Assembly (NCBI GenBank): GCA_019309115.1
Contig: JAFDGW010000011.1
Coordinates: 1 to 57,568, forward strand
Length of the DNA: 57,568 bases
DNA from: Deltaproteobacteria bacterium
GTDB lineage: Bacteria > Desulfobacterota > Syntrophobacteria > Syntrophobacterales > Thermodesulforhabdaceae
Reading direction: 5' to 3'
Part shown: one piece after another, positions 8,395 through 16,899 of the stretch
Numbering within the stretch: the stretch's first letter is position 1
How the letters are laid out: each line of letters opens with the position of its first letter
The notes under the pieces: model-generated
Told to the model about the DNA's origin: nothing
Databases searched by the model: none
The model's input: only the letters and a program-made list of their open reading frames with translations
Made by a program: the position numbers and the translations under genes

Positions 8395-8991
8395 CTACAC
8401 CATGGTGCGCAAGGCTTCTCTCAGCAAATTTTCAAGGGTTATTTCATCGCCAAGCCTTTCACGAGCCTGTGATAGGGACTTTTGCGCTTCTGCCGGTTTG
8501 TAACCCAAGTTCACCAAGGCAGATAATGCATCAGACCAGATTGACGGCTCAGCAGAAGGAAAACGATCCCCCGCAGTTTCTGCGCCCGCTCGCTTCAGCT
8601 TGTGCCGCATCTCCAGAATGATCCGTTCTGCTGTTTTTTTGCCAACTCCGGGTATTTTCTGCAAGCGTTTAACATCATTGTCAAAAACCGTTCGTCTAAG
8701 CTCAGAAGGTGATATTCCCGAAAGAATCTGTATGGCCATTCTTGGCCCGACGCCACTAACGGTCATTAAATCAATAAAAGTGGCTTTTTCTTCTTTGGAT
8801 GCAAAACCATAGAGCTGGATGGAATCCTCGCGAACGTGAGTATATATGTAGAGGTTCACCTCCTGACCAGGATCGGGAAGTTCGTAAAATGTATTAAGCG
8901 AAACGTAAACTTGATAGCCAACGCCGCCAACGTCAACAATCATATATTCAGGCGATTTATGAAGAATGAGACCTCTAAGATAAGCTATCAT
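8395..8991 (-). CDS. ruvA: Holliday junction DNA-binding protein RuvA
   Basis: About 198 residues. The start MIAYLRGLILHKSPEYMIVDVGGVGY is the OB-fold; the helix-hairpin-helix pairs VSGVGPRMAIQILSG and IPGVGKKTAERII bind DNA. The C-terminal domain III (about 150-198) regulates RuvB. ATG 8991 is chosen over 9003 because GGGAG lies 5-9 bases upstream and the ATGA overlap with the ruvC stop (8988-8991) indicates translational coupling. Confidence 0.96.
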   Translation of the reverse strand: MIAYLRGLILHKSPEYMIVDVGGVGYQVYVSLNTFYELPDPGQEVNLYIYTHVREDSIQLYGFASKEEKATFIDLMTVSGVGPRMAIQILSGISPSELRRTVFDNDVKRLQKIPGVGKKTAERIILEMRHKLKRAGAETAGDRFPSAEPSIWSDALSALVNLGYKPAEAQKSLSQARERLGDEITLENLLREALRTMV

Positions 8992-9479
8992 TTTCTCTCC
9001 CACATAGAACGCGCTCTATGGGTGTGAACATGGCACAGGGCAACAGCAAGGGCATCCGAAGCGTGCGAATCTATACCACCATTGATCTTCAATAATTTTG
9101 ATACCATATGGGCAACCTGTTCCTTTGTAGCACGTCCATATCCGACTACCGCCTGTTTGACTTCCAGAGGGGTGTATTCATATACTGGAACACCTGAATT
9201 TACCGCCGAAAGAAGCACAGCACCTCGAATGTGACCTAATTTCAGAGCAGTTTTAACATTGTGAGCATAAAAAATATCCTCTACAGCAACCCCGTCAGGT
9301 GCGAATTTTTCTATAACCCGCACCAGCTCGCAGTAAACCAGGCCAAGGCGTTCAGGAAAGGAAAGCCTACGGGGAAGGTGAACTGTTCCATGGAATACAC
9401 ACTCTACTGTCCTACCGTTTTGGACGATCACCCCATAACCTGTATGCAATGATCCCGGATCTATACCAAGAATCACCAT
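8988..9479 (-). CDS. ruvC: Holliday junction resolvase RuvC
   Basis: 163 residues, the family's usual length. The RNase-H-like fold's acidic residues are visible: Asp7 in ILGIDPGSLHTGYG, Glu in AVEDIFYAHN, and the C-terminal pair in DSHASDALAVALCH. RuvC cuts Holliday junctions symmetrically while bound to RuvAB. It lies between yebC (13 bases upstream) and ruvA (overlapping). Confidence 0.96.
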   Translation of the reverse strand: MVILGIDPGSLHTGYGVIVQNGRTVECVFHGTVHLPRRLSFPERLGLVYCELVRVIEKFAPDGVAVEDIFYAHNVKTALKLGHIRGAVLLSAVNSGVPVYEYTPLEVKQAVVGYGRATKEQVAHMVSKLLKINGGIDSHASDALAVALCHVHTHRARSMWERK

Positions 9480-9492
9480 GAAAACCCTGCTT

Positions 9493-10245
9493 TTATGCTG
9501 CGATGCTTTTCAGCAGCTCATCAGGTATGTCAAAATTGGCATAGGCATGCTGGACATCGTCGTGATCTTCCAGAAGCTCCATTAGACGGATCACCTGCTG
9601 AGCCTGCTTCGGATCCTCGATTTTAACCACTGTCTGCGGGATCATACTAATTTCGGCAAGTTCGTATTGCATCGAATGTTCATCAAAAACCTGTTTGACC
9701 TTAAGAAAATCTGCTGGGTCTGTGAGCACTTCGAACTGATCACCCTGATCCCGCACATCTTCAGCGCCAGCTTCTAAGGCCACTTCCATAAGTTCATCTT
9801 CTGTGTATTTGTCCTTGGGAAAAACTATGAGTCCCTTCTTATTAAACATCCACGCCACACAGCCAGCCTCACCAAGACTACCCCCATTCTTGGTAAAAAT
9901 GTGACGAATCTCACTGATAGTCCTGTTCCTATTATCAGTCATGGCTTCAACCAAAACGGCAACGCCACCAGGGGCATATCCTTCACATGTGATTTCTTCG
10001 TAAGACACGCCCTCCAACTCTCCAGTACCCTTTTTTATCGCGCGCTCAATATTTTCCTTGGGCATGTTCTCAGCTTTGGCAGCCGCAATAGCTGCCCTTA
10101 ACCTTGGATTATTATCAGGATTACCACCGCCCATTCTTGCGGCAACCATTATTTCCCGAATAAGCTTTGTAAAAATTTTACCTCGCCTGGCATCCTGCAC
10201 TGCCTTTTTGTGCCTAATATTTGCCCATTTGGAATGTCCAGCCAT
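9493..10245 (-). CDS. YebC/PmpR-family protein
   Basis: 250 residues, starting [22 protein letters not shown], the invariant N-terminus of the TACO1/YebC family. Internal landmarks are [20 protein letters not shown] and the central [20 protein letters not shown]. Members act as transcription regulators (PmpR) or as ribosome-associated factors easing translation of proline-rich stretches (YebC2, TACO1). Linkage with ruvC is common in bacteria. I cannot decide between the two roles from sequence. Confidence 0.93.
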   Translation of the reverse strand: MAGHSKWANIRHKKAVQDARRGKIFTKLIREIMVAARMGGGNPDNNPRLRAAIAAAKAENMPKENIERAIKKGTGELEGVSYEEITCEGYAPGGVAVLVEAMTDNRNRTISEIRHIFTKNGGSLGEAGCVAWMFNKKGLIVFPKDKYTEDELMEVALEAGAEDVRDQGDQFEVLTDPADFLKVKQVFDEHSMQYELAEISMIPQTVVKIEDPKQAQQVIRLMELLEDHDDVQHAYANFDIPDELLKSIAA

Positions 10246-10255
10246 AAAATCCTCC

Positions 10256-10855
10256 CTATTCTGTCAAGCCTTTATATCCTGTGCCGAGAATATACGTTTC
10301 CCTGCTTTCTCTTCTCGAGGCCGCCGGTTTTATCACCCTAGCCTTTTTAAATAGCTTACGTAAGGTCAGCAGAAAATCATGAAAATCACTGCCCTGGAAT
10401 ATCTTTACCAGAAATGTGCCATTCGGTTTTAGCACCTTCTGAGCAACATACAATGCTTGCTCGGCCAGCAAAGCTGATCTAGCACTGTCAGCGTGTTTGT
10501 TGCCCGTTGTAAAAGGGGCCATGTCACTGAGCACAACGTCAAAGGGACCATAAGAATCCACAAGAATTTTGACAAAAGCCTGATCCGTCATGTCTCCCTG
10601 CAGGACTGTAACGTTACCGGGCATTGGGTGAGTTACCTTCTGAATATCCACACCAACAACGCGGCCGCTTTTACCAATTCGACTGGAAACCCATTGAAGC
10701 CACGACCCTGGCGCTGATCCAAGGTCAAGCACCTGCATTCCTTTCTTTAAAAGGGCATACTTCCTATCAATCTCTATCAATTTGTAAACTGCTCTGCTGA
10801 GATAACCTTCTCTCTTGGCACGCTGGAAGTAATGATCCTTTTGCGGAACGAACAT
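10256..10855 (-). CDS. rlmE: 23S rRNA 2'-O-methyltransferase RlmE (FtsJ/RrmJ)
   Basis: 199 residues. The methyltransferase Rossmann motif [14 protein letters not shown] binds S-adenosylmethionine. The K-D-K-E tetrad is visible: Lys in AVYKLIEID, Asp in [11 protein letters not shown], Lys in FLVKIFQG and Glu in [11 protein letters not shown]. RlmE methylates the ribose of U2552 in 23S rRNA in late 50S assembly. It is the first gene of the run leading to ruvB, with yebC 10 bases downstream. Confidence 0.93.
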   Translation of the reverse strand: MFVPQKDHYFQRAKREGYLSRAVYKLIEIDRKYALLKKGMQVLDLGSAPGSWLQWVSSRIGKSGRVVGVDIQKVTHPMPGNVTVLQGDMTDQAFVKILVDSYGPFDVVLSDMAPFTTGNKHADSARSALLAEQALYVAQKVLKPNGTFLVKIFQGSDFHDFLLTLRKLFKKARVIKPAASRRESRETYILGTGYKGLTE

Positions 10856-11156
10856 ACATAATCCTTACTCTGTGTTTTTATTGCCTTTTCCGCTGCTTGT
10901 ATAACAAAGCAATTCCGGTTTGTAAACGAAAGGACCAACTCGGAAGACAAGAAAAAAGCAGAAAAACGGCTTGCCAGAATAAACAATTAGAAGTCGAACA
11001 AACAACACCTGGGGCAGGTTTGTAAATGCTGTGGCGAGTTTTTCTTCCATTTGGACTTAGGTACACAAGGATCTCGGTATATGGTATAAGGGAAGAGGCT
11101 GTTGGGGTTGTTGAGAGTTGCTCAAACTGTTAAACGCAGAAAACAGGGGATAGCCT
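10856..11156. other. Divergent intergenic region
   Basis: About 300 bases separate divergently transcribed rlmE and the DUF1847 gene, so promoters for both should be here. The 10-mer GGTTTGTAAA occurs twice (10917-10926 and 11017-11026), 100 bases apart. It resembles half of a biotin-type operator but lacks a partner. No RNA gene or coding remnant was recognised. Confidence 0.4.
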
Positions 11157-11840
11157 ATGAAACAGAAGCCAGATTGTGCCAATTGCCATGTAGAAACAGC
11201 CAAAAGGATTTGCAGGACAGAAGACGGGATTCATCCGAAATATTGTCCAACTGTCGCCAAGAAAGACCTTATTGAAAGGAGCATTGAAGAGTACAGAAAG
11301 AAGGACGTTCTGCATCTTGCATACAATGCATCACTTCAAGAAGCTCAAGGTTATGGAAATCGCGAAAAAGGATACGAAAGAGTGGTTCCAATCAAGCCAA
11401 GGATTCTTGAGGTGGCTGAATTTGCACATAAGATGGGGTTTAAGAAGCTTGGAATAGCATTTTGTATAGGTCTTAGAAAAGAGGCCAAAACGGTGGCTAA
11501 ATTCTTTACAGACAACAGTTTTGAGGTGGTATCCGTTGTGTGCAAGGTTGGACGAGTACCTAAAGAAACGATTGGAATAAAAGACGACGAGAAAATTTCG
11601 ATTGGGAACTTTGAGTCCATGTGCAACCCAATCCTTCAGGCCATGATTCTTAACTCCGAAAGTACTGATTTGAACATCCTGCTCGGCCTTTGTGTTGGCC
11701 ACGATACTCTTTTTTTAAAGTACGCGGAGTCTCCCTGTACTGTTCTTGCAGTAAAAGACAGAGTGCTTGGCCACAATCCACTAGCTGCCGTCTATAATAT
11801 TGACAGCTACTATAGATACCTAAAAAGGCTGAGCTACTGA
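11157..11840 (+). CDS. DUF1847 family protein (Cys-rich, probable metal-binding)
   Basis: 227 residues of the DUF1847 family, found mainly in anaerobic bacteria and archaea. The N-terminus has a Cys-rich segment (PDCANCHVETAKRIC, then KYCPT), likely to hold a metal or cluster. The body contains MGFKKLGIAFCIGLRKEA, CNPILQA and LGLCVGHDTLF, a pattern of conserved Cys and His. The biochemical function is not known. ATG 11157 has AGGGGA upstream. It stands alone between rlmE (divergent) and two tRNA genes. Confidence 0.8.
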   Translation: MKQKPDCANCHVETAKRICRTEDGIHPKYCPTVAKKDLIERSIEEYRKKDVLHLAYNASLQEAQGYGNREKGYERVVPIKPRILEVAEFAHKMGFKKLGIAFCIGLRKEAKTVAKFFTDNSFEVVSVVCKVGRVPKETIGIKDDEKISIGNFESMCNPILQAMILNSESTDLNILLGLCVGHDTLFLKYAESPCTVLAVKDRVLGHNPLAAVYNIDSYYRYLKRLSY

Positions 11841-11884
11841 GACTTGATTTTTCGTGGTTTTGTGGATGATGTTAAATTTTAAAG

Positions 11885-11961
11885 TGGTGGCGGTGCAGGG
11901 CTTCGAACCCCGGACACTGCGGATATGAGCCGCATGCTCTGACCAACTGAGCTACACCGCC
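11885..11961 (-). tRNA. tRNA-Met (anticodon CAT), elongator type
   Basis: The minus strand folds as a full cloverleaf starting GGCGGTGTAGCTCAG. Its anticodon stem is TGCGG/CCGCA with loop CTCATAT (anticodon CAT), and the T arm contains GGTTCGAA. The 3' CCA is encoded (11885-11887). The acceptor start GGCGG is that of elongator tRNA-Met rather than the initiator (CGCGGGG) or tRNA-Ile2. Confidence 0.93.
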
Positions 11962-12020
11962 AGCGTTTTTATATTTAAGAAATCGGTCGCGGGTTGTCAA
12001 CACTTTGTCGATTACACTTC

Positions 12021-12049
12021 TTGACTTATAGGAAACAAGTATGTTAGAG
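12021..12049 (+). promoter_or_regulatory. Possible sigma-70 promoter for tRNA-Lys
   Basis: TTGACT (12021-12026) is followed after 17 bases by TTAGAG (12044-12049), placing a start near 12056, about 12 bases before the mature tRNA. The -10 box is weak, so this is only a plausible assignment. Confidence 0.35.
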
Positions 12050-12067
12050 AAACTTGCAACTGATTGA

Positions 12068-12143
12068 GGGCCGTTAACTCAGTTGGTAGAGTATCTGCCT
12101 TTTAAGCAGAGAGCCGCTGGTTCGAGTCCAGCACGGCCCACCA
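12068..12143 (+). tRNA. tRNA-Lys (anticodon TTT)
   Basis: A 76-base cloverleaf beginning GGGCCGTTAACTCAG, with anticodon stem TCTGC/GCAGA and loop CTTTTAA (anticodon TTT), T arm GGTTCGAGTCC, acceptor end CGGCCC and an encoded CCA (12141-12143). Confidence 0.95.
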
Positions 12144-12311
12144 TCTTATAGGCATGAATGGATCGTTTGCACTCCAAGCATTTCAATCTTCGGCATATAC
12201 CTAAGATACCCACCATTGAAGGATGTAATAATCCGAAATGCAGTGCCAAAGTGCTGATGGCAATGGAAAATTGACCCGCCCTAAAGGACCTTCTGGTAAT
12301 TCGGCCAGAGG

Positions 12312-12550
12312 TTAACCAAGCCATCAAAGGAAATGCCAGAAGCGATTCGGCTCATGGTAGACATCTCTGGTGGTGTTGTGTAAGACCTTCCTCCGGGCAA
12401 AGACTTTGAAAACCCGGAAATAGGTGGGGCTTATAAAGAAAGACATGAAGAGAGTCGACGGTGTCCCTATGAATAGTTGAATACGAATGTTTCGTTTGAC
12501 TGAAAAACTGGCTATGAAAACGCCGACTTTGTTTTGGACATTCACGAAAG
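12312..12550 (+). pseudogene. Decayed AbfD/HpaB-family gene fragment (4-hydroxybutyryl-CoA dehydratase-like)
   Basis: Between tRNA-Lys and the MFS gene the plus strand holds a broken coding remnant. One frame reads AIRLMVDISGGVV, a stop, then DLPPGKDFENPEIGGAY. A second frame continues with VDGVP, a stop, then IRMFRLTEKLAM. Joined, these match the C-terminal part of the 4-hydroxyphenylacetate 3-hydroxylase / 4-hydroxybutyryl-CoA dehydratase family (pattern: R...DI.GG.VV..PS..D..NPE.G...KYLKG.DGVPTE.RIRMFRLIE). At least two stops and one frameshift make it non-functional. The stretch 12144-12311 has a 37-codon open frame from 12159 (containing GCNNPKCSAKVL) that I could not place; it may be further debris. 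Confidence 0.6.
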
Positions 12551-12592
12551 AACAAAAAAACATCTGGCGAGCATAAACAAAGAACAGTAGAT

Positions 12593-13855
12593 ATGGACAA
12601 TCCAATGGCGGCATCCAAAGGCAGATGGCGCGTTTTTTTATTATGTGCCCTCCTGTTCATTCTTTCTCAGTTCTATCGCACTTCCAGCGCTGTAATTGCA
12701 CCTGATCTTGAGCAGGAGTTTTCTCTGTCGTCAACTCAACTTGGAATTCTGGGAGCGGCCTTTTTCTATGCCTTCGCAATTTCTCAAATTCCCACTGGTT
12801 TGTTGATTGATCGAAAAGGGCCTCGATTGACCATGACGGTACTAAGTGTGCTCGCTGCCATTGGGTCATGTGTTTTTGCAATCGCTTCCGACTTCAGGAC
12901 CGTCCTAATGGGCAGAATACTACTCGGTATCGGCATGGCCGGTAACCTTATGGGATCCATGGCGCTTATTGGTAATTGGTTTGAGCGCAACAGGTTTGCA
13001 ACCCTTTCAGGCGCAATGCTTGCCCTTGGAACTATTGGGAACACCTTATCCACGAGCCCTCTGGCATACGTGAGCAAAATGGTAGGTTGGCGTTCTACGT
13101 TCCTTGCCCTAGGGGTGCTAACATTTTTGCTGAGTTTCTTGTTTTTTCTAAGTGTAAAAGACAGTCCGAATCCTGAAAGAGCCAAAAATAAGGAATTTCA
13201 GGCGCATTTTTCCGTAAAGAAAGCGCTGCTTCACCTTTTTGGAGATAGAAATTACTGGCTGATCTCGGCCGGAACGTTCTTGAGATACGGGACATTCGCC
13301 GCAATTCAGAGCCTCTGGGCAGGTCCATATCTGATAAAACAGCATGGTCTCAGTGCAGTTACAGCGGGTAATATATTGTTGCTTCTAAATATAGGCCTGA
13401 TTGTGGGATCGCCCTTAGGGGGATGGTTTTGTGAAACAGTCATCAAGTCCACACGGAAAACGGTGATAATTGGGCTTGGTGGTCTGAGTTTCTTTCAGGC
13501 TGCCTTGGGCATGTACGAATTGGGAGGCAAAGTATCTATCCTTGGCATGCTCTTCTGGGGAGTTGGGTTTTTCGGGGGTTTTGGAATAATCATGTATGCT
13601 CACATAAAAGAGCTCATGCCGGATCAAATTACGGGGACGGCTTTGACGGGTGTTAACCTTTTCACCATGCTGGGTGCGGCCGTGTTTATTCATGGACTTG
13701 GATCTTTGATAGACCGCATGTCCCTGGTGGCGCAGGGAGCGGGATACTCCAGGGCATTTCTTGTATGCGGCTTGAGTGCTTTCTTGGGAATGGTCCTATA
13801 TTTTTTTACTTCTGAAGGGGAAAAAGGCAGAAAAGATATTCAGCAAGATTGTTAA
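12593..13855 (+). CDS. Major facilitator superfamily transporter
   Basis: 420 residues with twelve predicted membrane helices. The MFS signature between helices 2 and 3 is present as GLLIDRKGPRL, and helix 4-5 contains GRILLGIGMAGNLMGSMALIGNWF. The N-terminal helix region FYRTSSAVIAPDLEQEF recalls the anion:cation symporter / nitrate-like MFS groups. The substrate is not predictable. Start ATG 12593 has a weak ribosome-binding site; ATG 12605 is an alternative. It precedes the biotin transporter genes by about 115 bases but is separated from them by their own operator, so it is probably a distinct unit. Confidence 0.85.
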   Translation: MDNPMAASKGRWRVFLLCALLFILSQFYRTSSAVIAPDLEQEFSLSSTQLGILGAAFFYAFAISQIPTGLLIDRKGPRLTMTVLSVLAAIGSCVFAIASDFRTVLMGRILLGIGMAGNLMGSMALIGNWFERNRFATLSGAMLALGTIGNTLSTSPLAYVSKMVGWRSTFLALGVLTFLLSFLFFLSVKDSPNPERAKNKEFQAHFSVKKALLHLFGDRNYWLISAGTFLRYGTFAAIQSLWAGPYLIKQHGLSAVTAGNILLLLNIGLIVGSPLGGWFCETVIKSTRKTVIIGLGGLSFFQAALGMYELGGKVSILGMLFWGVGFFGGFGIIMYAHIKELMPDQITGTALTGVNLFTMLGAAVFIHGLGSLIDRMSLVAQGAGYSRAFLVCGLSAFLGMVLYFFTSEGEKGRKDIQQDC

Positions 13856-13918
13856 CAACTATATAAGCCTGTTCGAAATCGATCTGTCCCCCGATAACTT
13901 GACAATCATTCAGGCGAG

Positions 13919-13950
13919 TTGTAAACCGCTTTACGCTTGTGTGTTTACAA
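13919..13950 (+). promoter_or_regulatory. BirA-type biotin operator upstream of bioY
   Basis: TTGTAAACC (13919-13927) and TGTTTACAA (13942-13950) are inverted half-sites separated by 14 bases. They match the BirA operator (TTGTAAACC-N14-16-GGTTTACAA) at all but one position. A possible -35 TTGACA (13899-13904) places the operator over the promoter core, as in other BirA-regulated genes. The bioY ribosome-binding site is 8 bases beyond it. The site predicts biotin-dependent repression of bioY-bioM-bioN-thi4 by a BirA carrying an N-terminal DNA-binding domain; birA itself is not in the window. Confidence 0.8.
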
Positions 13951-13970
13951 GGGAAACAAGGAGATTCTAC

Positions 13971-14507
13971 ATGCGTATTAAGGAAATGGTGCTAGCTTCT
14001 CTGTTTGCAGCCCTAATGAGCATAGGAGGGTATATTTACATACCTATCGGTCCTGTGCCAATTGTTTTGAACAACCTTTTTGTACTGCTGGCAGGGCTTG
14101 TGTTGGGGCCACTCTATGGCGGGCTAAGCGTCATCTTATATCTGCTGCTTGGAATTGCGGGTTTTCCTGTCTTTGCCGGCGGAAAGAGCGGGTTGGCTCA
14201 TATTGTCGGTCCGACGGGCGGCTATCTTTTTGGTTTCCTAGTCGGAGCTTGGTTGACGGGCATTATCAGTCGCCTAAAGCCCTTCGGTAAAGATATTATA
14301 AGCAGCACCGCTGCTGCAATCTGCGGTGGACTGGCGATATACGTACCCGGTTTAATCTGGCTTCATATTGTTAGCAAAATGAGCTGGGCAAAGACGCTGA
14401 GTGTAGGTTTTTTCCCCTTTCTCCTGGGAGATGCTATTAAAATAGTCGGGGCAGTTTTGGTGGCTTATAAGATAAGACCTTATGTATCCACGTCGGGCGT
14501 TCATTAA
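13971..14507 (+). CDS. bioY: Biotin ECF transporter substrate-binding protein BioY
   Basis: 178 residues, six hydrophobic helices. Family landmarks are PIGPVPIVLNNLFVLLAGLVLG near the N-terminus, GIAGFPVFAGGKSGLAHIVGPTGGYLFGF in the middle and GDAIKIVGAVLVA near the C-terminus. BioY is the membrane S-component that binds biotin. ATG 13971 is chosen because AAGGAGA lies 7 bases upstream; a longer frame from 13776 would overlap the MFS gene and the operator. Stop to next start is 3 bases. Confidence 0.93.
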   Translation: MRIKEMVLASLFAALMSIGGYIYIPIGPVPIVLNNLFVLLAGLVLGPLYGGLSVILYLLLGIAGFPVFAGGKSGLAHIVGPTGGYLFGFLVGAWLTGIISRLKPFGKDIISSTAAAICGGLAIYVPGLIWLHIVSKMSWAKTLSVGFFPFLLGDAIKIVGAVLVAYKIRPYVSTSGVH

Positions 14508-14510
14508 GTC

Positions 14511-15260
14511 ATGGTCATCGTTGAGAAATTAACCCTGGAGTATAGCAACGGGACAAAAGCTATTAAAAATATAAGCTTCTCAATTCCCAAGGGGAAATTA
14601 GTCCTTATTTGTGGCCCCAACGGCAGCGGTAAATCGTCCCTCCTCAAAGTTCTTGCAGGGTTACACCATCCAACAAAGGGAAGAGTCCTCCTTGAGGGAA
14701 AGGATCTCCACTCGGAAATTCGTGATCCGCGAAAACTGGCGGGATTGGTTTTTCAGAATCCCGAACACCAGATTTTGGGGGAAACGGTGGAAGAAGACGT
14801 TGCCCTGGGACCGCGATACTTAGGCCTTCCGCAGGATGAGATACAAAAACGTGTCAATGAAGCCCTTTCCTTTTGCAATCTATCACACATGAATCGTAAA
14901 AACTGTCACCTCCTATCAGGGGGAGAAAAAAAACGGTTATCTATAGCCTCCGTGCTAGCAATGAAGCCACAAATTATTCTGCTAGACGAGCCGTTCGCAA
15001 ACCTTGATTTTCCTGCAGCAAAATCTATACTTCGCTGCATTCTGAGCATGCGAACTCAGGGGTACACAATCGTTGTTGCGTCACACGAAGTTGAAATGTT
15101 GGCACCTCATATTGATAAAATACTGGTGCTTTACGGCGGTGAATTGAAAATGGAAAGTAATACCCCTGAAACAATATATTCTTCACTTGCAAGCTATGGC
15201 GTTCGGCCTCCTTGTTATGCAATTTTCGGGACGAAACCCCCAGAATGGCTAGCAATCTGA
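14511..15260 (+). CDS. bioM: Biotin ECF transporter ATPase BioM (EcfA type)
   Basis: 249 residues, one ABC ATPase domain. Walker A is CGPNGSGKSSLLK, the Q-loop FQNPEHQILGETVEEDVALGP is the hallmark of ECF-type ATPases, the signature is LLSGGEKKRL, Walker B is ILLDEPFANLD and the switch His is in ASHEVEM. It energises biotin uptake with BioN and BioY. It starts 3 bases after bioY and overlaps the bioN start. Confidence 0.9.
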   Translation: MVIVEKLTLEYSNGTKAIKNISFSIPKGKLVLICGPNGSGKSSLLKVLAGLHHPTKGRVLLEGKDLHSEIRDPRKLAGLVFQNPEHQILGETVEEDVALGPRYLGLPQDEIQKRVNEALSFCNLSHMNRKNCHLLSGGEKKRLSIASVLAMKPQIILLDEPFANLDFPAAKSILRCILSMRTQGYTIVVASHEVEMLAPHIDKILVLYGGELKMESNTPETIYSSLASYGVRPPCYAIFGTKPPEWLAI

Positions 15261-16009
15261 GTTTTCATTATATTCCATGTGAAAAGGGATTTCTCTATAC
15301 TTGGGACGCTCGATGCAAATGGGCAGCCTTCATTCCCTTGAACATGGCGATTCTGTTGACAGGTTACTATGGCGCATTTTTAATGTCGGTCTTTTTTACC
15401 GTTGTAACCCTTAGACATTCTCCTAACCTAAGGAAGAACCTGGTAATACCTCCGACCTGGTCTTTGTTCCTAGCGGTAATATTCATTATGAATATCGTCG
15501 AAATAGATGGTTGGGAACATGTGTACATAAACCTGCATCAGATAGCTCCGTCGGCATTGTTATGCTGGAAAATTGTCTTAATGATCTTTTCTGCTATGCT
15601 TCTTACTGCTACCACCAGACCCTCCGATACCGTTATGGCTCTAACATACTACCTGCGATTTCTACCCCTTAGCTGGAACCATCGCATAAGTCTCATGATT
15701 ACGCTAGTTTTGAGGTTTATACCCATTTTACTTGGCGAATATTCCAGCATTCAGGAAGCGCTTTATCTTCGGTGTGGAAGAAGGCGAAATCCGTTGTGTT
15801 TTTTCCGCTGGTGTATTGTTCCTTTCGTCACCAGAGTTTTAAGGCAGACAGAAACAATTGCGGACGCAATATGGGCTCGCGGATATCGTGAGGACCTCCC
15901 GGTTTCCTTCTATCCTATCCCTTCTAAAAGTATTTTGCAGTTGATAGGTGCCCTTACATTTGCCATATTTATCATGATTGTTGATGCTTTTGTGAAGGTC
16001 GTTCTTTAG
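15248..16009 (+). CDS. bioN: Biotin ECF transporter transmembrane protein BioN (EcfT type)
   Basis: About 253 residues with several hydrophobic helices. The ECF-T signature near the C-terminal half is present: LRFIPILLGEYSSIQEALYLRCG followed by ETIADAIWARGYRED, which contains the Ala-Arg-Gly (ARG) coupling motif that contacts the ATPase. The N-terminal sequence DARCKW matches the family's D.R.K. ATG 15248 overlaps bioM by 13 bases; an upstream TTG at 15212 is possible but less likely. The gene completes bioYMN. Confidence 0.88.
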   Translation, partial: ASNLSFHYIPCEKGFLYTWDARCKWAAFIPLNMAILLTGYYGAFLMSVFFTVVTLRHSPNLRKNLVIPPTWSLFLAVIFIMNIVEIDGWEHVYINLHQIAPSALLCWKIVLMIFSAMLLTATTRPSDTVMALTYYLRFLPLSWNHRISLMITLVLRFIPILLGEYSSIQEALYLRCGRRRNPLCFFRWCIVPFVTRVLRQTETIADAIWARGYREDLPVSFYPIPSKSILQLIGALTFAIFIMIVDAFVKVVL

Positions 16010-16044
16010 GAGTAATGTATCGCAAAAAAGAAAGGACTCAAGAA

Positions 16045-16833
16045 ATGCCAGAGTTGAACGAAGTTACAATAACAAGAGCAATCGTTGACAGATTTTTCAA
16101 AAAGTTATCCGATAATCTCGAACTTGACGTTGCAATTGTGGGCGGAGGTCCGTCCGGACTCGTGGCGGCGGCCCACCTGGCAAGTAAAGGCTACAAGACG
16201 GCTATATTCGAAAGAAAGTTGAGCATAGGTGGCGGAATCTGGGGCGGGGGAATGCTCTTTAACGAAATAGTTGTTCAGGCCGATGCGAAACGAATACTTG
16301 AAGATTTTGGAATCAGGGTTACGAGATTCGAAGATAACTATTTCACGGCCGATGCCATTGAAACAGCCACTGTGTTAGCAGCTTCTGCAGTTCAGGCGGG
16401 GGCAACGATATTGAATTGTATAACGGTTGAAGATGTTATCATGCGGCCAAACAGGGTCATAGGGCTGGTAATAATCTGGAGTGCTGTGGAAATAGCGGGT
16501 TTACATGTCGACCCACTCGCCGTGCGAGCCAGGTATATTGTTGACGCTACTGGTCATGATACAGAGGTGGTAAAGGTTGTTCACAAAAAAGTTCCCGGCA
16601 AGCTTATGACACCATCCGGTAACATTGAAGGCGAAAAATCTATGTGGTCTGAAGAAGCGGAAAAGCTAACATTGGATAATACACGTGAAGTATTCCCTGG
16701 CCTTTTCGTAGCCGGAATGGCGGCTAACGCCACTTTTGGAGGTCCACGCATGGGTCCTATATTCGGCGGTATGCTTTTGTCGGGCGAAAAGGTGGCCCAA
16801 CTGATTGACCAAAGGCTGAAAGAAGAAAAATAG
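16045..16833 (+). CDS. thi4: Thi4-type thiazole synthase, probably sulfide-dependent
   Basis: 262 residues. The FAD/NAD-binding motif is VAIVGGGPSGLVAAAHLASKGY, followed by ERKLSIGGGIWGGGMLFN; the C-terminus has FVAGMAANATFGGPRMGPIFGGMLLSG. Thi4 makes the thiamin thiazole from NAD, glycine and sulfur. Yeast Thi4 uses an active-site Cys as a suicidal sulfur donor. Here the corresponding region (ATGHDTEVVKVVHKK) has no Cys, and His180 fits the His of the methanogen enzyme, which uses free sulfide catalytically. ATG 16045 is preferred (AAAGGA upstream, family start M.EL.EVTITRAI) over ATG 16015. It follows bioN in the same operon. Confidence 0.88.
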   Translation: MPELNEVTITRAIVDRFFKKLSDNLELDVAIVGGGPSGLVAAAHLASKGYKTAIFERKLSIGGGIWGGGMLFNEIVVQADAKRILEDFGIRVTRFEDNYFTADAIETATVLAASAVQAGATILNCITVEDVIMRPNRVIGLVIIWSAVEIAGLHVDPLAVRARYIVDATGHDTEVVKVVHKKVPGKLMTPSGNIEGEKSMWSEEAEKLTLDNTREVFPGLFVAGMAANATFGGPRMGPIFGGMLLSGEKVAQLIDQRLKEEK

Positions 16834-16899
16834 CTTTTTCCACTTCACAAACCACATTACAGGGTATTTGCTGAATCAAGCTGAATTTACATAGCCAGC

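Noticed and set aside
12079-12327. Minus-strand open frame over tRNA-Lys
   Set aside because: It is an antisense reading of the tRNA (typical GRAGLEPA peptide) and has no coding support.
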